DNA of 7,396 nt from Bacteroidota bacterium (GCA_021785235.1 JAJYGB010000029.1:1-7396); one strand, 5' to 3'; counted from the first letter of the stretch, positions 1-6,820 are shown. Notes: generated from the letters alone by a model not told the origin. Translations and numbers: made by a program.

Positions 1-463
1 CGTTCAACGGGTTGTTGATCTCGTGTCCCACTGTGGCAGCCAATTCGAGCACTGCGACCCGGCGGGTCAGCTGCTGAATCTCGCCGTGTAATCTACGGAC
101 CCGCATTCCGCTTTCGACCCTTGCAAGGACTTCCTGGTGTGGGGCGGGTTTTGTTATGTAGTCGTCCGCTCCTGACTGTAGGCCGCGCACACGGTCCTTC
201 ACGTCACCCTTTGCAGTCAACAGGATTATGTACGTGAACCTCAGCGTCGAGTCGTTCTTTATCCACTTGGCGAGTTGTTCGCCGTCCATCTCCGGCATCA
301 TCCAATCTACCAGCATCACGTCCGGCTTGAATCGGGAGACTAGTTCCAGTGCCTCGCGGCCGTTGCTTGCTTCCTGCACCTCATAACCGCCTTTGACGAG
401 AACTCGGTTGAGTATTATTCTCGCATTGACGTCGTCATCGACTAAAAGAACCTTGGAGCTCAA
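1..463 (-). CDS. REC-HisKA hybrid response regulator/histidine kinase (partial, 3' end off window)
   Basis: The visible 154 residues hold a full receiver domain (about 4-120), then a short helical linker (about 123-142), then the start of a HisKA dimerisation/phosphoacceptor domain. Receiver hallmarks seen are the acidic pocket D9/D10, phospho-acceptor D53 in MLVDWMMPEMDG, T83 and K105 in the KP motif. The next domain begins ELAATVGHEINNPLN, an NtrB-like H-box with H147 as the expected phospho-histidine, so this is a hybrid, not a simple regulator; an ATPase domain should follow beyond base 1. The start is TTG at 463-461, chosen because AAGGAGG lies 4 nt upstream and no ATG or GTG occurs before residue 50. 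The TTG overlaps the TGA of the upstream kinase by 2 nt, which implies co-transcription and translational coupling. By inference it receives phosphate from that kinase and modulates its own kinase output. No output DNA-binding domain is visible. Confidence 0.9.
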   Translation of the reverse strand, partial: MSSKVLLVDDDVNARIILNRVLVKGGYEVQEASNGREALELVSRFKPDVMLVDWMMPEMDGEQLAKWIKNDSTLRFTYIILLTAKGDVKDRVRGLQSGADDYITKPAPHQEVLARVESGMRVRRLHGEIQQLTRRVAVLELAATVGHEINNPLN

Positions 464-1647
464 TTATCCTCCTTCGTCCATTTTGGGATTGTGAAAAGGA
501 CGGTGGTTCCCATCCCGGCTCCCTTGCTTTCGACCTCGATATGGCCTCCCATCATTTCCACCAGGTGTTTTGAGATCACGAGTCCCAGTCCGCTTCCGCC
601 GAAGCGCCGGGTAGCACTTCCGTCTACCTGTATGAATTTCTGAAACAGCTTGTCGTGCTTCTCCATGGGAATGCCTATCCCGGTATCCTTGATGGCAAAT
701 ATCAACTGACTGTCGTGAGCCTCGACGGAGATCTTGACTCCCCCGGTGGATGTGAACTTGATCGCGTTTCCCGCAAGGTTAATGAGTACTTGCTTCAGTT
801 TCCGGACGTCCGCGGCAGCGAAAATCGGGTGTTCCTTTGTCGCCCACTCGAGGCTCAGTCCTTTCTGGTCCGCCTGTATCTTGAAGAGTAAAGCCACATC
901 TTCGATAAGCTCGTCGACGTAAACCTTCTCTATCTGCAGCTGCATCTTTCCGGCCTCAATCTTCGATATGTCGAGAAGGTCGTTTATCACGCTCAGCAGA
1001 TGATACGAGCTGTCGAGGGCGTTGCGAGTGAATAACCGGAGCTCGTTGTCTCCCTCGTAGTATCCTTCGGTGATCAGCGTAAGAAACCCTATGATAGAGT
1101 TCAAAGGTGTCCGCAATTCATGGGACGTGTTTGCCAGGAACTCGTCTTTGAGCTGGTTTATCTCAAGAAGGTGCCTGTTGAGTCTCTCCATCTCTTCAAA
1201 CCGGACCTTATCCCTTTCGAGGCTGTTGAGGGAAATTGAAGGGGCGGATTTGCCGGCGAGGGTCACTATGCCGCCGATGAGCTTCCTCGGCCCGTCAGTG
1301 CCGATGAGCGTCACTAGTTCGCTGACGTTCAGACTCTTGCCCTGTCGTGTAATTATCCTGTATGAAATTTCTTTTGGGCCTGTGCCCGACCTGACCGTGA
1401 AGCGGAATTTCTGAAGTCCCTCATCTTCCTTCTGAGCGACCACAGACTTATTGTAGAAGTCCTTCCTGAGAAATGATGCGGACGGGAAACCTGTCAGCGC
1501 CGTGAATCCGCCTAAACAGCTCTTCGGATGGAAGTCCGTGGAAGAAATCTCGGCGGTATAAATGAAGCCGGGGATTCTTTCGACTTGTTTGACGGTTCGT
1601 GGTCTGACCGTCCTGGCGCCGGTTTTATGACGGTTTAGTTTTGCCAA
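460..1647 (-). CDS. Soluble PAS-domain sensor histidine kinase
   Basis: A 395-residue cytosolic kinase with no membrane segment or signal peptide. A PAS_3-like sensor domain spans about 24-130 (it opens PGFIYTAE, contains the EISYRIITRQGKS strand pair and closes KLIGGIVTLAG). A linker helix (140-168) leads to HisKA with phospho-acceptor H176 in FLANTSHELRTPLNSIIGF. The HATPase_c domain has the N-box (N290/N294 in INLAGNAIKFT), G1 box DTGIGI (321-326), F-box FQKF (335-338) and G2 box GGSGLGL (350-356), so all catalytic motifs are intact. The start is TTG at 1647-1645; a TAG seven codons upstream closes the frame and no other start codon occurs before the PAS domain. The ribosome site is weak (AGAAAGAAGA). 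It is followed, with overlap, by the REC-HisKA hybrid, its probable phosphotransfer partner. The ligand of the PAS domain cannot be read from the sequence. Confidence 0.93.
   Translation of the reverse strand: MAKLNRHKTGARTVRPRTVKQVERIPGFIYTAEISSTDFHPKSCLGGFTALTGFPSASFLRKDFYNKSVVAQKEDEGLQKFRFTVRSGTGPKEISYRIITRQGKSLNVSELVTLIGTDGPRKLIGGIVTLAGKSAPSISLNSLERDKVRFEEMERLNRHLLEINQLKDEFLANTSHELRTPLNSIIGFLTLITEGYYEGDNELRLFTRNALDSSYHLLSVINDLLDISKIEAGKMQLQIEKVYVDELIEDVALLFKIQADQKGLSLEWATKEHPIFAAADVRKLKQVLINLAGNAIKFTSTGGVKISVEAHDSQLIFAIKDTGIGIPMEKHDKLFQKFIQVDGSATRRFGGSGLGLVISKHLVEMMGGHIEVESKGAGMGTTVLFTIPKWTKEDN
468..474 (-). promoter_or_regulatory. Strong Shine-Dalgarno (AAGGAGG) for the TTG-started hybrid
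   Basis: On the minus strand AAGGAGG sits 4 nt before the TTG at 463-461. It is a near-perfect match to the 16S anti-Shine-Dalgarno sequence and lies inside the last codons of the upstream kinase gene. It is what decides the non-ATG start of the REC-HisKA gene. Confidence 0.75.
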
Positions 1648-1924
1648 ATCTTCTTTCTGTTTTCTCTACAACAATTCGCCAATTCGTTTATCGGAATTTT
1701 GAAAGCGTTCTTTAGTGGTGCTCGGTGCAGAAACTCGCATAATGGCTGTAGGCTGGCTTGTGAGTCCCCTTCCGGCAGTGAGAAGCATTCGAACGGATCG
1801 GAGTTTGGCCAGCTCAAATCTCATATCAGACCTAATGTAAATAAGGTATTCAAAGTAATAAAGAGGTGAAGCCCTTCAAATCGTATCGACCAGTTACGGC
1901 CTCCTGAAATCGCACCGGGTGTAC
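1648..1924. other. Intergenic region upstream of the kinase operon
   Basis: 277 nt between the DUF4175 stop and the kinase start. It holds a candidate promoter (1851-1880) and a 52-codon minus-strand open frame (1824-1666) that begins ATG with AGGT upstream and ends TAG. That frame is the kinase frame, so only the TAG separates them. I recognise no domain in it. No convincing rho-independent terminator follows the DUF4175 stop: only short inverted repeats (CACC-C-GGTG, GAAG-GG-CTTC) without a T-run. Read-through from DUF4175 into the kinases is therefore possible. Confidence 0.5.
1851..1880 (-). promoter_or_regulatory. Candidate Bacteroidota-type promoter for the kinase operon
   Basis: On the minus strand TTTG (1880-1877) is followed after 18 nt by TTACTTTG (1858-1851). 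This resembles the Bacteroidota sigma pattern of TTTG near -33 and TAnnTTTG near -7, with one mismatch (T for A at the second base). It lies in the only sizeable gap before the kinase, about 200 nt upstream of the kinase start and just before the small ATG-led frame at 1824. Chance matches to such a short AT-rich pattern are common. Confidence 0.3.
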
Positions 1925-4900
1925 CTACTCCGGCGTTTTCTTAAGTAGCCGGTAGTATCGTAGAATGACCCGCTGGTATTCTGGCGGAAAATTCTGGCGA
2001 ATCAATTTAAGGAGCATTTCTTCCTCCTCGGAGTTTGGGTTGGTAAGATCCAATGGGCCCGGGGTCTGTGTTATCACGTCGGTCCCCGCCCGGGTAACGC
2101 GCCGGTTATCGTAGTCGCGCTGCCTGATTGAACGGGAAGCATCCAGCAGGTGGCTCAGTATCTTTTCCTGGCGCCTGATCGTTTCCTGGGTAATGTTCCT
2201 GTTATGCATATCGCTCACGACGTGGTTCATTTCCTTTGCGATCTCGTTCAGGTTTCCGAGGACCCTGTTCTGTGACTGGGACCGAGAGGCTTCACTTGCG
2301 AGTTGTTCCAGCGATTTGCGCAGGGCGTCCTGCTGCGCCGCCAGGCGTGCAAGCTCGGCCTGTTGTTGCATGGAGAGAGAACCCTGCTCGCCGAGTTGCA
2401 TCGTGAGTGCGTTGAGTCCTTCCTGTTTGCCCGCAAGCTGTTGAAGCTGCTGCATGAGGGAAGGGAAGCCGCTGCCCGCCTGTCCCTGCATCATTGACTG
2501 AAGTGTGCTCTGAATGCCCATGACGGCCTGGTTCATCGCGCCCATTGCCTGGCTCTGAGCCTGTGTGGGCGAACCGCCGCTCCGACTTTGAAGGCTGCCA
2601 AGCGCCTGTTGCATCTGCGTATACGCCTCTCCAATCTGTCTCCCCATCTGAGGCGTCACCGCGAAACTCTTGTCGGACAACTGCATCATCTGCTGGGCAG
2701 TGTAGCCGAGCTGCTGCATAAGCTCGTTTTGTTTGTCGGAGAGGGTCCTCGACTCGGCGGAGTTCGGCATTATCCCGGCGGACTTGTCCCTCAGCGATTC
2801 CTGCTCTTTAGATATCTCCAGAAGATTTTGCTGCGCCTTCCGCAATGCGTCGACCGTGGCTTTCTGCTGGTTCTGAAGCATCGATTTTTGTGTCTCTGAA
2901 AGCTGTTGCCTGAGATCCTTAAGTGGCGTTGAAATCCGGTCCTGAGCCGACATTGATTTTGAGAATTGGCCCTGCGACAGTTGATTGCTCGCCTCCTGCA
3001 TTTGCGAGGCGACATGTGAACTGTCCAGCATTTGGCTCGCCTCCTCGAGTTTCTTCAGCGGCATCTCTTTGGCGAATGCATCCATCATCTTCTTTAGATC
3101 AGACATCGCCTGCTCGGTGTTGGAAAGCTCCTTCGAAACCTCTTTCTGGCTTTCGGAGAGCTGACGGCGCGTGGATGTGTTAGCGGAATCGGCTTCCGCG
3201 GTGGACTTCTGAATATCCTCCTGCCGGCCGATCATCTGGTCGGTCCGTCTAAGGAGCTCGTCCAGCTTCTGCTCGATCTGCACGCGCTTTATAAGGCTCA
3301 GTGTCCTTTCGATGCTCTTTCTCAGCATGTCCTCGTTCATCTTGAAATTCTGCATGGCCTGCCGAACCAGATTGGGGTTAAGCGACTGGATTGCCTGCTG
3401 CAGTCTCTTCAGCGCGTCCTGGAATTCCGGAGAGTTTATATCCTGTAGAGCTTTCTGCAGCTCGAGATATTTTTCGAGAGTTTGCGGAGAGATTATCTTG
3501 TTCTCCAGCATCTTCTGGGTCATGTTCTCGATCTGCTTCTTGACCCCCTCTATTTTCTTTTGCAGGCTGTCGTATTTCTGCAGAGTGTTCTCCATCTTCT
3601 TCTTCTGTTCCCAGCTCATCTGACTGGTCGCGGTCTTCATCTCCTCGGATATTTTGTCGAGCTGGTTCTTTAGCTCGTCGGAGCTGTTCAGCGCGTCTTC
3701 GGTTTTCGTCACCAGGCCGCTGTGCTCGCTGTCGGCCGAGGCGAAAACCTCCTCGAGCGACGGGAGACGGAGCGTGTACTCTTGGCTCGCCGTCGATTTA
3801 GGACCGTCGACGATGTCGTTATCAAATACCCTGGCATGGTAGCTGATTACATCCTCCGGTACGAGATTCAACGAGGTAAGGTCCCAGAGGTAAGAGACAT
3901 CCTCCTGGCCGGCCGATTTTGACGGGAGAGGTATCTCTATCGAGTGATAGTCTTTCTCCGGCGGGACGTACTTCGAACTAGCGAGCTTGTATTCGAGTAG
4001 AAGCTTCGTGAACCCGTAGTCATCTCCGATCGAGATCCTGAGGGGGAGCTGCATATCTCTGTTTAGGTCGACGTCTTTTCCGGGCGATGTAATCTCGCAG
4101 GTAGGGTACTCGTCGTTTACGGCCTGTATGGAGTAGACGATCGGATCGCGGTTCCGAAGGCTGTCCATATCCAGAAGTTGAATCGTGTATTTAACGTTCC
4201 TTTTCACAGTGAATGAGCCGTCGGCACTGCGATCGCTGATCGTGAGCTGTTTCCTCAAACTGTCATCGAAAGCTATCCATGCCGATCGCAGGTTTTTGTT
4301 TGTACGCAGTGAATATTCCGCTCGCGTCCCAACTACCGCCGAAAAATCGCCGATGTTGTCCTGCAATGTCTCGGGCGCTTTGCCGGTATATGATGGATAG
4401 TCGAGCTTCACGCCAAAATCCTGCACTATCGGCAGGTCAACGACTCTTACACGGTATGCGGGAGTTGCCTGGTCCCCGGCCGTGACCAAGTATTCCAGGC
4501 TGCTTCTAACGTTAGGCAGATGGAAATAATACCGGCCGCTTCCACTCTGTTTAACCTGATGCTTTTCGAATTCCATTTCTCCGTCGTATCTCTCCGCGAC
4601 GACAATGTACGAAGGGAAGCGGGTGGCGCTCGCGAGGGAGAGCTTCGTCTCGACGTTCAGCGTATCGCCGCGGGAGAGTTGCGCGTTGCCCGGTTTTACG
4701 ACGATAGAGTAGGCGTCCGGAGTTGCGTACCTGTGTGTGAAATTGACAACCCTTAGGAATGCTGACGGCGACTGCGAAGGGAAGAAAACGAACAGAAGAA
4801 GGGCGGCGACGAGCGAGGAAGCAAAAAGAACTGCGGATCTCTTTCTTGTCCTGGACCTGACTGCGGAAGCTATGTCAAGAGTTGAGGCCTGAGCGAAGAT

Positions 4901-5320
4901 CTGTTCGATATACGCCCTGGCAAGCTCTTCAGAATGATATACGCCTTGGGGCGATGAAAGGAGCTCTACCGCGTTTCTCAGTCGGTCCTTCAGATCGGGA
5001 TGCGTACCGCCGACGTCCAGAGCGGCCTGCAACAATTCTTCCGTTTTCGGGGAGCCGAAATACTGCACGATGTGCGGCACGAGAGACCTGAGCACCGTAT
5101 AAATGACGGCGGCAAGTGACAAAAGCAGGATTATTCCTCTTCCCGCAGTTCCAAGGTTGAAGAGGAGTTCCACGATGGTTGAGATTAGAGTGACGAGCAC
5201 GAGAACCGAAAGCGACATAAGACCGCCCTCGCGGACCCGGGCGAGAGTCCTGCTACGGCATACTCTTTCGAGTGAATTCAGGACTTTCTGATTCGGTGTA
5301 TCCTCCAGATACTCTTGCAT
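1925..5320 (-). CDS. DUF4175-like giant inner-membrane protein with periplasmic Gln-rich coiled coil
   Basis: 1131 residues. Hydrophobic segments at about 36-56, 61-80 and 163-181 suggest an N-in protein with a cytosolic loop (81-162, ending in an R/K cluster before the third segment, as the positive-inside rule expects) and everything after 181 outside the cytoplasm. Residues 190-520 are beta-rich, Ig-like in texture, with DUF4175-like signatures NDEYPTCEITSPG and GDDYGFTKLLLEY. Residues 530-1075 are almost pure helix rich in Q, M, S, K and E, probably a long coiled coil. A conserved-looking tail follows: RQRDYDNRR (1067-1075) and NFPPEYQRVILRYYRLLKK (1110-1128). Only two cysteines occur (C21, C408). 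The ATG lies 3 nt after the DUF4159 stop with no clear ribosome site, so translation is probably coupled. The family's biochemical role is unknown; an envelope scaffold or stress-sensing role is inference. Family assignment is from recalled motifs. Confidence 0.85.
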   Translation of the reverse strand: MQEYLEDTPNQKVLNSLERVCRSRTLARVREGGLMSLSVLVLVTLISTIVELLFNLGTAGRGIILLLSLAAVIYTVLRSLVPHIVQYFGSPKTEELLQAALDVGGTHPDLKDRLRNAVELLSSPQGVYHSEELARAYIEQIFAQASTLDIASAVRSRTRKRSAVLFASSLVAALLLFVFFPSQSPSAFLRVVNFTHRYATPDAYSIVVKPGNAQLSRGDTLNVETKLSLASATRFPSYIVVAERYDGEMEFEKHQVKQSGSGRYYFHLPNVRSSLEYLVTAGDQATPAYRVRVVDLPIVQDFGVKLDYPSYTGKAPETLQDNIGDFSAVVGTRAEYSLRTNKNLRSAWIAFDDSLRKQLTISDRSADGSFTVKRNVKYTIQLLDMDSLRNRDPIVYSIQAVNDEYPTCEITSPGKDVDLNRDMQLPLRISIGDDYGFTKLLLEYKLASSKYVPPEKDYHSIEIPLPSKSAGQEDVSYLWDLTSLNLVPEDVISYHARVFDNDIVDGPKSTASQEYTLRLPSLEEVFASADSEHSGLVTKTEDALNSSDELKNQLDKISEEMKTATSQMSWEQKKKMENTLQKYDSLQKKIEGVKKQIENMTQKMLENKIISPQTLEKYLELQKALQDINSPEFQDALKRLQQAIQSLNPNLVRQAMQNFKMNEDMLRKSIERTLSLIKRVQIEQKLDELLRRTDQMIGRQEDIQKSTAEADSANTSTRRQLSESQKEVSKELSNTEQAMSDLKKMMDAFAKEMPLKKLEEASQMLDSSHVASQMQEASNQLSQGQFSKSMSAQDRISTPLKDLRQQLSETQKSMLQNQQKATVDALRKAQQNLLEISKEQESLRDKSAGIMPNSAESRTLSDKQNELMQQLGYTAQQMMQLSDKSFAVTPQMGRQIGEAYTQMQQALGSLQSRSGGSPTQAQSQAMGAMNQAVMGIQSTLQSMMQGQAGSGFPSLMQQLQQLAGKQEGLNALTMQLGEQGSLSMQQQAELARLAAQQDALRKSLEQLASEASRSQSQNRVLGNLNEIAKEMNHVVSDMHNRNITQETIRRQEKILSHLLDASRSIRQRDYDNRRVTRAGTDVITQTPGPLDLTNPNSEEEEMLLKLIRQNFPPEYQRVILRYYRLLKKTPE

Positions 5321-5323
5321 CGC

Positions 5324-5998
5324 TCAGTGCGTCAGTGCCCAGTAAACGATGTTGGTTCCGAATTCCAATGCCTCCAGGCGCTTGGGTTCCGGGTCGCCAT
5401 GGACTTCAGGAGGATCCCACCCATCCGAAGGATTGCATTCTGTAGTGTAGTAAACCGCAAGGCGGTCGCCAATAAATATCCCGTAGGCCTTTGGCAACTT
5501 GCCGTCCTCCCAGTCCTGTATCTTCGGGGGCCCATGCGAGAAATCGTACACGCAGTCATACAAACCGTAAGAATAGGGAAGCTCCACAAGCTTCTCTCCT
5601 GGAAATACTTTTTTTATCTCTCTTTTGAAAGCCCCGTCCATCCCGTAGTCGTCGTCGGCGTAAAGAAATCCGCCGTTGTCAAGATACTGACGGAGGCGGC
5701 CTGCCTGCTCATCAGTGAACCTGATGTTACCATGCCCGGTCATGAAGAGAAACGGGTATGTGAAGATGTCGTCGCTCATTATGTCCACGTAATAATAATT
5801 CGGATCGACATTGATGTTGGTATGTGATTTAACAAATTGCAGAAGCGTCGGCTCTTCGAGAGGATCGTTGTACCAATCGCCCCCACCATCGTATTTCAAA
5901 CGTGCGATACGGAAGGCGCTCGATTTCTGAGCCATTGCTTCCTGAACAACGCATAATGCGATGGCTGAGAATACTATTGCCAGGAGAACTTTCTTCAT
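5324..5998 (-). CDS. Secreted DUF4159 domain protein
   Basis: 224 residues. An N-terminal signal peptide (KK, hydrophobic VLLAIVFSAIALCVV, then AMA|Q, cleaved after residue 23 by signal peptidase I) sends it to the periplasm; there is no lipobox and no other membrane segment. The mature part matches DUF4159: FRIARLKYDGGGDWYNDP (29-46), FLFMTGHG (83-90), LRQYLDNGGFLYADDDYG (102-119), FSHGPPKI (153-160) and GIFIGDRLAVYY (173-184). The family is thought to have a glutamine-amidotransferase-like fold; no catalytic triad is obvious here and no reaction is known. I chose the ATG at 5998-5996 because it opens the signal peptide; a longer frame from TTG at 6064 would put 22 non-matching residues in front. 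It is the first gene of a unit with DUF4175, 3 nt downstream. Elsewhere the family sits with MoxR ATPase, DUF58 and VWA genes, none of which is in this window. Confidence 0.9.
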   Translation of the reverse strand: MKKVLLAIVFSAIALCVVQEAMAQKSSAFRIARLKYDGGGDWYNDPLEEPTLLQFVKSHTNINVDPNYYYVDIMSDDIFTYPFLFMTGHGNIRFTDEQAGRLRQYLDNGGFLYADDDYGMDGAFKREIKKVFPGEKLVELPYSYGLYDCVYDFSHGPPKIQDWEDGKLPKAYGIFIGDRLAVYYTTECNPSDGWDPPEVHGDPEPKRLEALEFGTNIVYWALTH

Positions 5999-6055
5999 CA
6001 CTTTCAATCTAAAAAAGCATGCAGGCAGTTTCAAGATAGCCGGATAATGCATTGA

Positions 6056-6077
6056 AGCCCCCAATTGGGAAGGGGCT
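6056..6077 (-). repeat. Inverted repeat in the DUF4159 leader
   Basis: AGCCCC (6056-6061) and GGGGCT (6072-6077) form a 6-bp GC-rich stem with a 10-nt loop; the nested CCCAATTGGG (6060-6069) is a perfect palindrome offering an alternative fold or a protein site. It lies about 58 nt upstream of the DUF4159 start. No T-run follows on the minus strand, so it is not a classic terminator. It could be an operator or a 5'-leader structure; function is unproven. Confidence 0.35.
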
Positions 6078-6190
6078 CACTTTCAGGAAATCAGAGATAC
6101 GTTGCGAAGCTCCTTTCGGTGGAATCCATTAATGCGTCCTGTTCGAATGATTTTTGCATAGAGACTTTCGCAAGGTTCTCCATAGTGTTT

Positions 6191-6216
6191 CAAATTGAGC
6201 CCGCATCCCAAATTGA
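6191..6216. repeat. 8-bp direct repeat CAAATTGA, possible operator
   Basis: CAAATTGA occurs at 6191-6198 and again, perfectly, at 6209-6216, 18 bp apart start to start, in the divergent region 32 nt before the dedA-like start codon. Tandem half-sites in a short divergent spacer are typical of regulator binding sites, but this spacing is not a whole number of helical turns and the repeat is short and AT-rich. Confidence 0.3.
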
Positions 6217-6230
6217 AGTGTTGAGGCGAA

Positions 6231-6236
6231 AGGTGG
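6231..6236 (+). promoter_or_regulatory. Ribosome binding site (AGGTGG) for the GTG-started dedA-like gene
   Basis: AGGTGG lies 11 nt before the GTG at 6248. The spacing is long, but an in-frame TAG at 6242-6244 rules out any earlier start, so GTG is the first possible codon. The ATG at 6238 is in another frame and is not the start. Confidence 0.45.
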
Positions 6237-6247
6237 TATGTTAGTAC

Positions 6248-6814
6248 GTGGAGCAATTCATTCACCAGAACGGCTATCTCACCGTCTTTTTTGCTGTCGT
6301 TTTTGGAGGAGAATTCGGTCTGTTCGCGGGTGTGGCGCTGGCTAAGACCGGTGCGGTTTCACTCACCGGAGTTGTGGTGTTGGGAACGGCGGCCTCTTTC
6401 ACGGCGAACGCGATTTACTATTATGCCGGCAAATTCCTCTGGAGCAAGTGGCATCCGCTGAGTGAGAAATTCGGTGAGAAAGTCAGGCGGACGTCAGGCG
6501 TCGTTCGTCGTTTCGGTCCGAGTATGATGCTCGTGGTGAGATTCTTCTACGGTATTCGTGACATAGTTCCGATTGCGCTAGGCATCTACGAAGTAAAAGG
6601 CAGCATCTTTGCCGTCTATAATCTGATAGGTGCCTTCGTTTGGGCGTTCGGGTTCACGATGATGGGGCATGTATTCTCGGACTTATTCCTGAACCCGCTC
6701 CGAAGTTTCCAAGCGGGGTTATTGTGGGGCGTGGCCGCGGCGGCGATGGCCGTCGGGGGGTATCTTCTGATCCGTAGAGCGGTGTCGAAGATCCGTAATA
6801 ATGCCGAGGAGTGA
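6248..6814 (+). CDS. DedA/VTT-family inner-membrane protein
   Basis: 188 residues and strongly hydrophobic, with membrane or re-entrant segments at about 9-31, 38-60, 94-113, 118-146 and 156-176 and a basic C-terminus. DedA features seen are the acidic re-entrant loop GGEFGLFAG (20-28, E22) and RFFYGIRDIVPIALG (98-112). Its arginines R98 and R104 have the six-residue spacing of the essential arginine pair known in E. coli YqjA. N125, G128 and W132 fit the usual N..GA..W stretch. Some DedA proteins flip undecaprenyl phosphate or phospholipids across the inner membrane; the substrate here cannot be told. The first conserved acid, which normally lies before the PGE/PGD loop, seems to be missing, and PG is replaced by GG, so it is a divergent member. 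The gene is transcribed away from DUF4159 and ends at a strong terminator. Confidence 0.85.
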   Translation: MEQFIHQNGYLTVFFAVVFGGEFGLFAGVALAKTGAVSLTGVVVLGTAASFTANAIYYYAGKFLWSKWHPLSEKFGEKVRRTSGVVRRFGPSMMLVVRFFYGIRDIVPIALGIYEVKGSIFAVYNLIGAFVWAFGFTMMGHVFSDLFLNPLRSFQAGLLWGVAAAAMAVGGYLLIRRAVSKIRNNAEE

Positions 6815-6820
6815 ATGTCA

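Larger units (their letters stand above)
5999..6247. other. Divergent intergenic region between DUF4159 and dedA-like genes
   Basis: 249 nt that must contain promoters for both directions. It holds an 8-bp direct repeat (6191-6216) and a GC-rich hairpin (6056-6077). I found no convincing sigma-70 or Bacteroidota-type promoter pair in either direction. The minus-strand open frame of 60 codons here is not supported as a gene. Confidence 0.5.

Noticed and set aside
1070..1414. 114-codon plus-strand open frame
   Set aside because: It is antisense to the PAS and HisKA regions of the kinase and has low-complexity, Ser/Arg/Leu-rich content typical of a shadow frame.
1635..1817. 60-codon minus-strand open frame overlapping the kinase start
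   Set aside because: It begins at a TTG with no ribosome site, shows no recognisable domain and overlaps the kinase start in another frame.
1881..1924. Possible terminator after the DUF4175 stop
   Set aside because: Only very short inverted repeats without a T-run are present on the minus strand.
2090..3740. Possible tandem DNA repeat in the Gln-rich part of the DUF4175-like gene
   Set aside because: The CTG/CTT-rich look comes from biased amino-acid content; I saw no exact repeated unit of useful length.
5315..5827. 170-codon plus-strand open frame
   Set aside because: It is antisense to the DUF4159 gene, whose protein has clear family motifs and a signal peptide; the plus-strand product shows no domain.
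5999..6064. 22-residue N-terminal extension of the DUF4159 protein from a TTG
   Set aside because: It would bury a well-formed signal peptide that begins exactly at the ATG at 5998.
6083..6265. 60-codon minus-strand open frame in the dedA/DUF4159 spacer
   Set aside because: It starts inside the dedA-like gene in antisense, has no clear ribosome site, shows no recognised domain and would occupy the divergent promoter region.
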